Positions 41,655 to 51,900 of a stretch of DNA of 64,000 bases are shown here, piece by piece. Position 1 is the first letter of the stretch. Each line of letters begins with the position of its first letter. Below the pieces are notes generated by a model. That model was given only the letters and a program-made list of their open reading frames with translations. It did not search any database and was not told the DNA's origin. Source of the stretch: Massilia violaceinigra (GTDB lineage Bacteria; Pseudomonadota; Gammaproteobacteria; Burkholderiales; Burkholderiaceae_D). The stretch covers positions 558,001 to 622,000 of the forward strand of contig NZ_CP024608.1 of assembly GCF_002752675.1 (NCBI RefSeq), read 5' to 3'. A program made the position numbers and the translations under genes.

Positions 41655-42820
41655 AAATCCTGACCTTCACGACCCTGTTTCCAAACCTGGTCAGGCCGAA
41701 CAACGCCATTTTCGTCGAGACGCGCCTGCGCCACCTGGTCGCCAGCGGCCAGGTGGAGGCGCGCGTGGTCGCGCCGGTGCCCTGGTTTCCGTTCACGGAC
41801 AAGCGGTTCGGCCAGTACGGCGACTTTGCACGCGTTCCCGCCAGTGAAGAGCGCTTCGGCCTGCCGGTGCTGCACCCGCGCTATCCTGTGATCCCGAAGG
41901 TCGGCATGAACTTCGCGCCGGCGCTGCTGGCGAATGCGGCAAAAGCCACGGTGGGCCGCATGCTCGATGAAGGCTACGACTTCGACCTGATCGACGCCCA
42001 CTATTTTTATCCCGATGGCGTGGCTGCGGTCAAGCTGGGCAAGCATTTCAACAAGCCGGTGGTGATCACCGCGCGCGGCTCGGACATCAGCCTGATTCCG
42101 AATTTCGCCAAACCGCGCAAGATGATCCAGTGGGCCGCCGCCAACGCCGCCGCCGTCATCACCGTGTGCGACGCGCTCAAGACGGAGCTGGTGCAGCTGG
42201 GGGCCGACCCGGCCACCATCACGCCGCTGCGCAACGGCGTCGACCTGCAGCGCTTCCATCAGGGCGACCGCGCCGGCTTGCGCCGCGAAATCGGGCTCGA
42301 TGGCTTTACCCTGCTGTCGGTCGGCCACCTGGTTGAACTGAAGGGCCACGACCTGGCCATCGGTGCGCTGCCGCTGCTCCCCGGCGTGACCTTGCTCATC
42401 GCCGGCAGCGGCGTCGAACTGCCACGCCTGCAGGCGCTGGCGCGCGAATTGAAGGTGGAGGAGCGCGTGCGCTTCCTGGGCGCAGTGCCGCAGCCCGAAC
42501 TGCCGCGCTACTACGGCGCGGCCGACGCGCTGGTGCTGGCGTCGAGCCGCGAAGGCTGGGCCAATGTGCTGCTCGAATCGATGGCTTGCGGGACACCCGT
42601 GGTGGCCAGCCGCGTGTGGGGCACACCGGAAGTGGTGGCCGCGCCGGCAGCCGGTGTGCTGATGCGGGAGCGCAGCCGCCAGGGCGTGGCCGATGCCGTG
42701 CAGGCACTGCGCGCCGACTACCCCGCGCATGACGACACGCGCCGCTACGCCGAGCAGTTCAGCTGGGACAGCACCACCGCGGGCCAGCTGCGCCTCTTTA
42801 ACGCGATTGTGCGGAAATAG
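41651..42820 (+). CDS. Glycosyltransferase family 4
   Basis: 389 residues. The N-terminal domain ILTFTTLFPNLVRPNNAIFV resembles the Wzy-cluster GT4 enzymes; VITARGSDISLIPNF holds the acceptor-side loop. The C-terminal donor domain has LLSVGHLVELKGHDLAIGAL and SSREGWANVLLESMACGTPV (EX7E). Cytosolic, attached to the membrane face. Follows the preceding transferase with ATGA overlap. Confidence 0.88.
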   Translation: MKILTFTTLFPNLVRPNNAIFVETRLRHLVASGQVEARVVAPVPWFPFTDKRFGQYGDFARVPASEERFGLPVLHPRYPVIPKVGMNFAPALLANAAKATVGRMLDEGYDFDLIDAHYFYPDGVAAVKLGKHFNKPVVITARGSDISLIPNFAKPRKMIQWAAANAAAVITVCDALKTELVQLGADPATITPLRNGVDLQRFHQGDRAGLRREIGLDGFTLLSVGHLVELKGHDLAIGALPLLPGVTLLIAGSGVELPRLQALARELKVEERVRFLGAVPQPELPRYYGAADALVLASSREGWANVLLESMACGTPVVASRVWGTPEVVAAPAAGVLMRERSRQGVADAVQALRADYPAHDDTRRYAEQFSWDSTTAGQLRLFNAIVRK

Positions 42821-42822
42821 CC

Positions 42823-43782
42823 ATGCCTCACGCATCCACGCCGCTGGTGTCGGTCGTCATCCCCTGCTACAACGCGCAGCGCTACATCGGCGCGACCATC
42901 GCCTCGGTGCTGGCGCAAAAGGATGTGGAGCTGGAGATCATCGTGGTTGACGACGGCTCGCGCGACGGCTCGGTGGCACGGGTGCGCACGGGTTTTCCGG
43001 CGGTGCGCATCATCGAACAGGCCAACGCCGGTGTGGCCGCCGCGCGCAATGCCGGCATCGCCGCCGCGCGCGGCGAGTGGATTGCCTTTATCGACGCCGA
43101 CGACATCTGGCTGACCGGTAAGCTGGCGGCCCAGCTGGCGCAGATCGCGGCGCTGCCCGATTGCCGCATGAGCTACACCGCCTGGAAGGTGTGGCCGAGC
43201 GACGTGCCGCAGCCGCCGCCCGACTACCTGGCGCGCCTGCAGGACGAGGCGATGGATAGCGCGCGCTGGGCCGGCGCGACCGGCTGGATTTATCCGCAGC
43301 TGCTGCTCGACTGCGTGGTGTGGACCTCCACGGTGCTGATGCAGCGCACGCTCCTGGCGGAATTGAACGGCTTCGATACCACCTTGCGCCTCGGCGAAGA
43401 CTACGACCTGTGGCTGCGCGCCTCGCGTGTGACGCCGATTGACCGCGTGGCGCGGCCTTACGCCCTGTACCGCATTCACCCGGCCAGCATCACCAAGGCC
43501 ACGCCCGCCGAAAATTACCGTGCGCGCGTGATCGGCCAGGCGCTGGGGCGCTGGGGCCTGGCCTCGCCCGACGGGCGCATCGGCGACGCGCAAGCGGTGC
43601 GGCGCATGCTTGCCAAAAGCTGGAGCGACTTCGCCGGCGCCCACCTGCAAGCGCGCAACCTGGGCCAGGCGCGGCGCGCCGGCTGGACCGCGCTGCGCAC
43701 CGACCCCACCCACGTCCCGGCGTGGAAGGTGCTGGTCAAGACTGGCCTCAAGGCGCTGTCGCCATCAAAGGAAAAATCATGA
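42823..43782 (+). CDS. Glycosyltransferase family 2
   Basis: 319 residues, GT-A fold. VSVVIPCYNAQRYIGATIAS, IIVVDDGSRDGS (first acid motif), ARNAGIAAARGEWIAFIDADD (DxD) and RLGEDYDLWLR (catalytic-base region) are all in order. It is the only GT2 enzyme in the operon. The C-terminal third is helical with GWTALRTDPTHVPAWKVLVK, as in other polysaccharide GT2 enzymes. Confidence 0.9.
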   Translation: MPHASTPLVSVVIPCYNAQRYIGATIASVLAQKDVELEIIVVDDGSRDGSVARVRTGFPAVRIIEQANAGVAAARNAGIAAARGEWIAFIDADDIWLTGKLAAQLAQIAALPDCRMSYTAWKVWPSDVPQPPPDYLARLQDEAMDSARWAGATGWIYPQLLLDCVVWTSTVLMQRTLLAELNGFDTTLRLGEDYDLWLRASRVTPIDRVARPYALYRIHPASITKATPAENYRARVIGQALGRWGLASPDGRIGDAQAVRRMLAKSWSDFAGAHLQARNLGQARRAGWTALRTDPTHVPAWKVLVKTGLKALSPSKEKS

Positions 43783-44885
43783 GCCTCAACATTGGACTGG
43801 TAGCACGCTGCCTCAATACGGAACATATTCGCGGCATGGGCAAGTACGTGTACGAGCTGCTGAGCCACTCGAAGAACCATCCCGAGATGCACTGGCGCCT
43901 GTTCGGCGACGACGACCGCCATGGCATGGTCACGCCCCCCGGCGCCAACCTGGAAACCGACGTGTTCACCTTCCGCGGCGACCGTTTCCGCGCATGGGAG
44001 CAGGTCGGCCTGCCGCTGCGCCTGCGCAAACTCGATATCGACCTGCTGCACGCGACCGAAGGTGCCTTGTCGCTGTGGCAGCCAAAACCCACGGTGGTGA
44101 CCTTGCACGATACGCTGGCCTGGGAAGAACGCCCCGACACGCTCGGCGCGCGCCTGTACTGGGACCACACGATTCCGGCGGCCCTGAAAAAGTGCGCGCA
44201 CGTTATCACCATCAGCGAATGCTCGCGCACCGACATCCTGGCGCGCTGGCCGTGGCTGGAACCGAAGCTGACGGTGATTCCGCACGGGATCGACGAAGCC
44301 TACTTCACCAACGAGCAGAGTGCGATGCATCCTGAACTGGCACGCCAGATCGGCAGCGCGCCCTACGCGGTCTACCTGGGCGGGCCGATGAAGCGCAAGC
44401 GCCCCGAGTGGGCGATGGAAGTGATCGCCGCCAGCCGCCAGAAGGACCTGAAACTGGTCATCTGCGGTTTTGGGGCCGCCGCCCGCCGCACCGCCGTGGC
44501 CGAACTGCCGCCGCATCTGCAGGGCCGTGTGCTGTTCGCCGAATTTTTGTCCGACGCCGAACTGCGCGCCCTGTACCGGGGCGCCCAGGCGGTGCTGTAC
44601 CCGACCCTGTACGAAGGCTTCGGCTTTCCCGCGCTGGAAGCGCAGGCGGCCGGCGTGCCGGTTATCTTCAGCGCGCTGGGCAGCCTCAAGGAATTGATTG
44701 GGCCGCTGGCCATGGTGGTGCCGCCGCACGACCTTGACGCCTGGGTGTCGGCGCTGGAGCGTGCCGGCAGCCTGGGCGAGCAGCGCGCGACTATGGTCGC
44801 CGCCGCCGCCGAGTGGGTGCGCAAGTTCGCCTGGTCCGAGAGTTTCGCCAGCCACCTGGCCGTGTACCGCAAAGTGCGTGGCTGA
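43779..44885 (+). CDS. Glycosyltransferase family 4
   Basis: 368 residues; ATG 43779 overlaps the previous stop and AAAGGAA is seven bases upstream. The N-terminal part IGLVARCLNTEHIRGMGKYV is typical of mannosyl/rhamnosyl-type GT4 enzymes with a GMGKY glycine-rich loop. YLGGPMKRKRPEWAMEVIAA, and the donor signature PTLYEGFGFPALEAQAAGVPVI follow. The sugar is unknown. Confidence 0.88.
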   Translation: MSLNIGLVARCLNTEHIRGMGKYVYELLSHSKNHPEMHWRLFGDDDRHGMVTPPGANLETDVFTFRGDRFRAWEQVGLPLRLRKLDIDLLHATEGALSLWQPKPTVVTLHDTLAWEERPDTLGARLYWDHTIPAALKKCAHVITISECSRTDILARWPWLEPKLTVIPHGIDEAYFTNEQSAMHPELARQIGSAPYAVYLGGPMKRKRPEWAMEVIAASRQKDLKLVICGFGAAARRTAVAELPPHLQGRVLFAEFLSDAELRALYRGAQAVLYPTLYEGFGFPALEAQAAGVPVIFSALGSLKELIGPLAMVVPPHDLDAWVSALERAGSLGEQRATMVAAAAEWVRKFAWSESFASHLAVYRKVRG

Positions 44886-44888
44886 ACG

Positions 44889-46169
44889 ATGAGGAAAGTG
44901 CTGGTCATCGCCTATTTGTATCCGCCGATTTTCAATTCGGGGACGCGCCGCAGCCTGGAGTTCGTCAACCACTTGCCGGACCATGGCTGGACGCCAACCG
45001 TGCTGACGGTCGACAGCCCGGACCCGAAGGATTGCGATGCGTCGCTTTTGGACGAAGTGCGCCCCGGTACCCGCATCGAGCGCGCGCCCTTGTGGACCCG
45101 CCACATGGCGCCCAGGATCGCGGCGAAATTCGCCAGTGTGATCGACCCGCAACGACTGGCCGGCGCCATCGAATGGCGCGTGCGCCGTTTCTGGAACGTG
45201 CCGGACGAATGCGCCAGCTGGATTCCCATGGCGGTCGAACACGCCGTGCGGCTTCATGCGGCGGAACCCTTCGATGCCATTTACGCCACCGGCTGGCCGT
45301 GGTCGTCATTTCTGGTTGCCGAAAAGCTTAGCCGGCGCATCGGCGTGCCGTTCGTGATCGATTATCGCGACCTGTGGAAGCCGGCCGAAGTGGAGTGGGA
45401 CAAGACCACCTGGCTGCAGCGGCGCCTGAACCCCGGCCTGGAGCGGCGCGTGCTGCGCGCGGCGTCCGGCGTGATCGCCACCACCGAATCGTTCCTTGGC
45501 CTGCTGCCGCAGGAGCTGCTGCCTAAGAACCGCTTTTTTATTACCAACGGCTTCGATGAAGACGACTTCCCGGCCGCCGCGCCGGCGCCTGCCGACGATC
45601 AGGTACGCATCGTCTACACCGGCGTATGGCGGCCCGGCTACGGCCCGGACGACCTGTACGCGGCGGTACGGCTGCTCAAGGAGCGTGGACTGTCATCGCT
45701 GGCGCGCCTGAACATCGTGGTGGCCGGCTACGCGCCGGGCCCCGCGCGCGAGTACGGCATCGACGACATCGTCGAGGAACGCGGGCGCGTGCAGCACGCC
45801 GAAGCGACCGCGCTGATGTCGGGCGCCAGTGTGCTGTACCTGCCGGTCTCGAAAGGCGTCTACGAGCATGCCAGCATGCCCGGCAAGCTGTTCGAATACC
45901 TGGGCAGCGGACGGCCGATCCTGGCGTCGGCGCAGCCGGTCAGCGAGGTGGCCAAGACGCTCACCCAGGTCGGCGGCGCATGCCGTGCCGACCCGGGCGA
46001 CGTGGAGGCGCTGGCGGACATTTTGGCCCGCCTGTGCGAGAGCGGCCCTGCGTCGATCTTTTCGCCGCGCATTCCCAGCGAGCTGGCCATGTACACGCGC
46101 GCTAACCTCACTGGCAAACTGGCGCTCGCCCTCGACGCGATCGTGCAGCATCCACGGAGCGCCGCATGA
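44889..46169 (+). CDS. Glycosyltransferase (GT4-like, sugar transferase of the WbuB type)
   Basis: 426 residues. It starts MRKVLVIAYLYPPIFNSGTR, followed by FVIDYRDLWKPAEVEWDKTT, IVYTGVWRPGYGPDDLYAAV and HASMPGKLFEYLGSGRPILA, the pattern of the family that includes WbuB-like enzymes. Note that the EX7E motif is replaced by KLFEYLGSGRP. It probably adds a late sugar. Downstream neighbour overlaps by four bases. Confidence 0.83.
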   Translation: MRKVLVIAYLYPPIFNSGTRRSLEFVNHLPDHGWTPTVLTVDSPDPKDCDASLLDEVRPGTRIERAPLWTRHMAPRIAAKFASVIDPQRLAGAIEWRVRRFWNVPDECASWIPMAVEHAVRLHAAEPFDAIYATGWPWSSFLVAEKLSRRIGVPFVIDYRDLWKPAEVEWDKTTWLQRRLNPGLERRVLRAASGVIATTESFLGLLPQELLPKNRFFITNGFDEDDFPAAAPAPADDQVRIVYTGVWRPGYGPDDLYAAVRLLKERGLSSLARLNIVVAGYAPGPAREYGIDDIVEERGRVQHAEATALMSGASVLYLPVSKGVYEHASMPGKLFEYLGSGRPILASAQPVSEVAKTLTQVGGACRADPGDVEALADILARLCESGPASIFSPRIPSELAMYTRANLTGKLALALDAIVQHPRSAA

Positions 46170-47623
46170 GTACCGTGCGGCGCGCGATGGCGTTTTCGTT
46201 CCTGGAGAGTTATCTCGGCATCGCCCTGAACCTGGTTTCCTTCGTGCTGCTGGCGCGCCTGCTCACGCCCAAGCAGGTCGGCCTGTTCTCGGTCGCGCTG
46301 GCGATCATCAGCGTGACCCAGGTGATCCGCGATTTCGGTCTCGTGAATTTTTTGATCCAGAAGAAGGAGCTGACGAGCGACTACATCGCCAGCGCCTGGG
46401 GCCTGGCCCTGATCCTCGGCACCAGCCTGTTTTTGCTCATTCAACTGTGTGCGCCGCTGATCGGCGCCTTCTATCATGAAGAGAGCCTCACCACCATCGC
46501 CCGCATCGTGGCGCTCAACTTCCTGATCCTGCCCTTCAATTCGGTGTGCCTGGCCTTGCTGCGCAGGGAACTCAATTTCAAGACGGTGATGCGGATTAAC
46601 CTGTCGGGCGCCGTGCTCTCGACCATCGCCACCTTGCTGATGGCGTGGCAGGGCGCAGGCGCGTATGCGCTCGCCTTTGGCGCCGTGTTGAACAACGCAA
46701 TCATCGCTGCCGGCATCTGGCATGTGGGCGCGGCCGCGCGCCTGCTGCGTCCCGCGCTGACCAAGTGGCGCGAGATCATGAAGTTCGGCGGGCCGCTGAC
46801 GGTCGCCAACGTGATCACCTCGATCACGATGGATATCAACGATCTGGCGGTCGGCAAGATCATGGGCTTTTCGGCCGTGGCCATTGCCAGCCGCGCGCAG
46901 GGCTTGATGAACCTGTTCCACCGCGACTTCATGGGCGCGGTGCGCAATGTGGCGTATCCGGCGTTCTCGAAAGCGGTGCGCAACGGCGACGCGCTCGAAG
47001 AAAAATACGTCGCCAGCGTCACCAACGTGACCGCCATCGCCTGGACCTTTTACGGCTTTGCGGCGCTGTTCCCGCTCGAAGTGCTGCGCCTGATGTTCGG
47101 GCCGCAGTGGGACCAGTCGGCGCCGCTCGTGCCGTTTTTCTGCCTGGCCGGCGCCGCCAGCGCCATGATCAACCTGACGCCGACGGTGCTGCTGGCCGCC
47201 GGCCACTCGAAACTGGTGGCCACGGCCGAACTGGTGATCCAGCCGGTCAAGGCCATCGCCCTGTGCCTGGTGGTCTTCTATTACCGCAACCTGCAGTATT
47301 TCGCGATCGGCTTCATGGTCATGGCCGTGGTCAGCGTGCCGTACTGGTATGCGCTCAAGCAGCGCCGCCTGCCGACCGACTTTGGTGCGCTGCTGCGCAA
47401 TGTGGGCATGAACCTGACGCTCGCCGTCCTCAGTCTCGCACCGGCGCTGGCGCTGACCGTCTGGCTGCGTCCCGCCGGCCAGGCGCTCGGACACGCGGCC
47501 TTCTTTGCCTGCGCCGGTGCCACCTGCGTGGCATGGCCGCTGCTGCTGTGGGCCTTTCGCCACCCGCTGTACCGCGAGTTTCTCGCCATCGTCCAGGCGC
47601 GCCGCGCGCAGGCCGCCGCATGA
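46166..47623 (+). CDS. Polysaccharide flippase (Wzx, PST family)
   Basis: 485 residues with about 12 to 14 hydrophobic helices and small connecting loops. MAFSFLESYLGIALNLVSFV and LLARLLTPKQVGLFSVALAI form the usual N-terminal helix pair, and FGGPLTVANVITSITMDIND the mid-protein one. It should move the lipid-linked repeat unit to the periplasmic face for polymerisation by the Wzy-like protein at 60476-61804. Coupled to both neighbours. Confidence 0.9.
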   Translation: MSTVRRAMAFSFLESYLGIALNLVSFVLLARLLTPKQVGLFSVALAIISVTQVIRDFGLVNFLIQKKELTSDYIASAWGLALILGTSLFLLIQLCAPLIGAFYHEESLTTIARIVALNFLILPFNSVCLALLRRELNFKTVMRINLSGAVLSTIATLLMAWQGAGAYALAFGAVLNNAIIAAGIWHVGAAARLLRPALTKWREIMKFGGPLTVANVITSITMDINDLAVGKIMGFSAVAIASRAQGLMNLFHRDFMGAVRNVAYPAFSKAVRNGDALEEKYVASVTNVTAIAWTFYGFAALFPLEVLRLMFGPQWDQSAPLVPFFCLAGAASAMINLTPTVLLAAGHSKLVATAELVIQPVKAIALCLVVFYYRNLQYFAIGFMVMAVVSVPYWYALKQRRLPTDFGALLRNVGMNLTLAVLSLAPALALTVWLRPAGQALGHAAFFACAGATCVAWPLLLWAFRHPLYREFLAIVQARRAQAAA

Positions 47624-48615
47624 ACGCGCAGCCTGCTCACCCGGCCTACGTGCCCGCGCTGGACGGCTGGCGCGGCATGGCCATCGGCCTGCTGCTGGTC
47701 GGGCACTTCATGCCGCTGCCGGGGATTAACCTGGGGCGGGTCGGCGTGAGCCTGTTTTTCGTGCTGTCCGGGATGCTGATGGCGCGCCTGTTGTTTATCG
47801 ACAAGGTGGCAATCGGCCATTTTTACCGGCGCCGTATCTCGCGCATTATTCCGGCTCACCTGGCGTTTATTATTCTCACCTCGCTCGCATGGCTGGCGCT
47901 CGGCTTGCCGATCACGTTGTCAGAGATATTACCACCGTTGTTTTTCTTTAATAATTACGTATTAAGCAGCGCGGTCCAATTCGGCCATATCTGGTCCTTG
48001 TCGGTGGAAGAACACAGTTATATCGCCCTGTCGCTGGTGGCGATTGCGGTGCGCGCCTGGCGCCGCGCGCCATTGGTGATTCTCCTGGCGCTGGCGGCGG
48101 CATGCGCGGCGATGATTATCTGGTACCAGCGCGTTTATCCGCCCGGACCGGAACTGTATGCGCACATGCTGCATACCGAAACGGCGGCCTATGGCATTGT
48201 GCTGTCGGCATTCTTTTGCGTGCTGTTTCACCGGCGCGGCGTTCCGCGCACGAATGGCGTGATGGTTCCCCTGCTGCTCGGCGGCGGCGTGGTACTGCAC
48301 TGGTGGTCGGTGCCGCCCGCGATTGCCCAGGTCGTTGGGGTGGCCGCGTTCGCGCTGGCGGTCAACCTGCTGCCGCGCGCGGCCGCGCCGTTGCAGGCGC
48401 TGTTTTCGCTGCGCCCCCTGCGCCAACTGGGCTTGTGGTCGTTTTCGCTGTACCTTTGGCAGCAGCCGTTTTATGCGGCTTGCCTGAAAAAAGCACTGCC
48501 GCTGCCGCTCGCGCTGGCGGGCGCGGCGGCGCTCGGGATCGCCTCCTACTACCTGATCGAGGGCCCCGCGCGCCGCTACCTGAACGCGCGCTGGTCGCCC
48601 GCCCGCGCCGCGTAA
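47620..48615 (+). CDS. Membrane acyltransferase (OafA/Acyltransferase_3 type)
   Basis: 331 residues, about ten membrane helices. YVPALDGWRGMAIGLLLVGH and VGVSLFFVLSGMLMARLLF are the classical motifs with the catalytic-site arginine/histidine; FYRRRISRIIPAHLAFI and FGHIWSLSVEEHSYIALSL (the SVEE motif) follow. It O-acetylates sugars of the polymer. There is no C-terminal SGNH domain. It is the last gene of the long operon; the next 347 bases are A/T-rich. Confidence 0.9.
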   Translation: MNAQPAHPAYVPALDGWRGMAIGLLLVGHFMPLPGINLGRVGVSLFFVLSGMLMARLLFIDKVAIGHFYRRRISRIIPAHLAFIILTSLAWLALGLPITLSEILPPLFFFNNYVLSSAVQFGHIWSLSVEEHSYIALSLVAIAVRAWRRAPLVILLALAAACAAMIIWYQRVYPPGPELYAHMLHTETAAYGIVLSAFFCVLFHRRGVPRTNGVMVPLLLGGGVVLHWWSVPPAIAQVVGVAAFALAVNLLPRAAAPLQALFSLRPLRQLGLWSFSLYLWQQPFYAACLKKALPLPLALAGAAALGIASYYLIEGPARRYLNARWSPARAA

Positions 48616-48962
48616 TATTAAAATTCTATAAATACCGGCAGCCCCTGTTAATATGCCGCCGGTTCGCCAGATAATGTCGGACCGCTTATCAAGTTAATCC
48701 GCCGGTAATATTGAGCAGAGTTTCATTGTTATTCCCTCGCGGCAATGTAATATTCATTGCCATTCAATCATCCCAAGAAAATTTATATTGATATTTGGCG
48801 TTTTGTTTGTGAACGGTCATTTCGCGTTCAACAAATATGCAGGTAGAATGTCGTTTCCATGCCGCAACAAACGATATCATCGCCGCGCTATTGGGGTTGT
48901 TTAAAAAACGAGCGACGCCGCGTTAATAGCTATTTTTTCATTGTTATTACGAAGAAACCATT
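48616..48962. other. A/T-rich intergenic region
   Basis: 347 bases noticeably richer in A/T than the genes around it. It holds no open frame of note. A TGGCGTTTTGTTTGTG near 48796 resembles a sigma-54 site but lacks the essential GC at -12. The promoter of the following gene must lie here. Confidence 0.4.
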
Positions 48963-51900
48963 ATGACCGATCTGCAACGCCGTATTTTTCTCCGACGCTC
49001 AACAATGCTGGTCGCTTCCGGCGCGCTTACCGCTTGCGGTGGCGGCGGGGGCGGCGGCAATGGCGCCGCGGCTGCGCCCACCTCGACCGCCGCCAGCGGC
49101 GTGCAGACGCCGTCGTCCGGCCCGTTCGACCCCGGTACCCCGGCCACGCCGGAACCTGGCGCGCCGATTCCGAATGCGCGCTTTAGCGTCATCAGCACCA
49201 CCGGCCAGGCGTCCGTGCCGTTCTGCCTGGGCTTTGCCTTTCGCCGCGGCGACCTGCCGGCGAGCCGCTCGATCGGGTCGGACAAGGGCGCCTTGCAGAT
49301 CAACGTCAAGAACCTGTGGCCGGACGGTTCGGTCAAGTTTGCGCTGCTGTCGGGCCAGGCCAGCCTGCCCACGGCGGCCGGCACCACCATCAACCTCGGC
49401 GTAGTCACTTCCAGCGCGGGCGACGCCGCGATCGACACGGCACGCCTGCGCAACAGCGGCGCGGTCGCTGAAGTGGGCTGCGGCGCGTTCGGCACCGCCA
49501 CCTGGCAGGGCGCCGACTGGGACAGCCCGTTCAAGGTCTGGGTCAGCGGTCCGCTGATGTCGTCCTGGATCTACCGCAAGCCGGTCGGCAGCGACCCGCA
49601 CCTGGTGGCCTGGCTGGAAGTGCGCATGTGGGCCAACGGCGCGCTCGAAGTGCTGCCGTGGATCGAGAACGGCTACCTGCGCGTGGCCGCGCCATCGAAC
49701 AAGGCCGCCACTTACACCTTCTCGCTCAATGGCAGTGCGCGCATGTCGGCCGCCATCGACCTCAAACACCACCAGCGCACCCCGCTGATCAGCGGTGCCG
49801 CCCTGTCTTACTGGGCCGGCGCCGATCCTGGCGTGGTACCGCGCCAGGACGCGGCCTACCTGCAGGCGACCGAACTGGTACCGTCGTACCAGGCGCGCCT
49901 CACCGCCGAATCGACCGCTGTCAAGGCGCTGGTATCGAGCTACACGCCGCTCCAGGCGGGCAATTTCATCTACGACGGCGACAGCATGGCGTCGTCCGGT
50001 TACCAGGACCCGATCGGACTCTTGCCGCAGCACGACGTGCTGTTCCTGGTGGCCGACGTGCCGGCCACTTACGCGGCCGTGGTGCGCAATGGTTTTTCGG
50101 CCGGACGGTATGGCTTGCACTACCGCGACGAGAGCACCAACCGCCCGCTGCGCTTCTCCAGCTACCCGACCCTCAACATCCGCAGCGGCCATGGCTTCAA
50201 GGATACCGGCGGCTCCACCAACGCCCAGTACACCCCGGTGGCCACCGGCGGCAATCCGCCGAGCTGGGATGTGGCGCACAGCCCCTCGGTCGGTTTTGCC
50301 GCCTACCTGGTCACGGGCCGTTTCTACTTCATGGAACAGGTGCAGTTCGCCGCCACCGCCAACTACCTTGGCAATGGCGACAACGCCGCCCTGCGCACCG
50401 GCAGCAAGGGCCTGGTGCAGACCGCCGTCGCCGCCTGGCAGACCCGCAGCTGCGCGTGGGACTGGCGAGCGCGCGTGCAGGCCCTGTGCGTCACGCCCGA
50501 CGACGACAGCGCCCTGCGCGCCGAATTCATCGCCTCGGTCGAAGCCAATATCGAGCACTTCCACGGGCGCTACGTGGCCCAGCCGAACAACCCGTTCGGC
50601 TGGATCAAGCCGGGCGAAGGCTACGACGGCACCATCCGCGTGGCCTCGCCGTGGCAGCAGGACTTCGTCACCGCGGCCTTCGGCTATTCGGTTTCGCTGG
50701 GTCTGCCGATTTCGCCAGCCGCCAGCACCAAGCTGGGTGCCTTCTTTGCCTGGAAGGCGCGCAGCGCCATCGGCCGGCTCGGTACCAAGGACGGCTTCTG
50801 GTACGTCAACGCGGTACCGTACACGGTGGTCATTTCGCCGGTCGCCAAGCCCGATTACGATACCGGCGCCGGCCCCTGGTACAGCTCCGAGGCCGAGGTA
50901 TACAGCGCAACCTATGCCAAGCCGCCAGTCTGGCTGGGCAAGGTCGAAGGCACCCTGGCCGGCGAATACATGCCGGGCGAGCGCGCCTTGTGGGGCAACC
51001 TGGTGCCGGCGATTGCCTACGCGGTGCGCCACGGCGTGCCGGGCGCGCGCGAAGCCTACGAGCGCATGACGCGCGCCACCAACTGGGGCACCTTGCGCGC
51101 CGCGTTCGACACCAAGCCGGTATGGGGCGTAAAACCGGCGCATTACACGCCGGTCCAGCCGCTGCCGGTGCCGAGCACGCCGCAGGCGGGCGATCCGATC
51201 TGGTTCTCCGGCAAGGCGCTGGGCGAGTGGATCGAAATCGCCGGCACCGCGGGCGCGGGCGGGGCGGCCGCGCATGCCTACAGCGGCATCGCCTTCAACG
51301 AACGCACCAACGAGATTCTGATCGCCGGCGCCGGCGGCCACCTCGACTCGGCCGACAACCGGGTGGTGTCGCTGCGCCTGACCGACAATGCGCCGGTGTG
51401 GCAGCTGCGCCATGGTCAGTCCTCGGCCACCGCGATCGACGTGGCTTACTACGCCGACGGCAAACCGACCTCGCGCCACCTGTACAGCACCGTGCATTTC
51501 GTGCCGCAGCTGAACCGCCTGATGATGTTCGGGGTGCGCGGCGCTTACGGCAATGCGCACTTCTTCAACAAGGTCGATGGTTTCGACCTGGAGACCAATA
51601 GCTGGGACCCCGCCGGTACCTGGGCCGACGCGCCGGCCGGCCACCTTGGCGCGGTATCGATCCGCGCCACGGGCGACACCTGGACCACGGGCCTGGCGCG
51701 CTTTTCGGCCGCCACCCGCACCTGGAGCCAGCCGATCACGCAGCGCACCAGCGACACCATCCGCTGGCCGATCGCGCACGACTCGCTGCGCAACCAGCTG
51801 TTTTCGCTGAACTGGGCCGATGGCATGGGCTACGGCGCGCTGGGCGTGTTCGCGTCGCGCGTGCCGGTCGACGGTTCGGCGCAGATCTCGGTGAGCTTCA

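Noticed and set aside
48796..48811. Possible sigma-54 site upstream of the 1082-residue protein.
   Set aside because: The -12 element reads GT where GC is essential.
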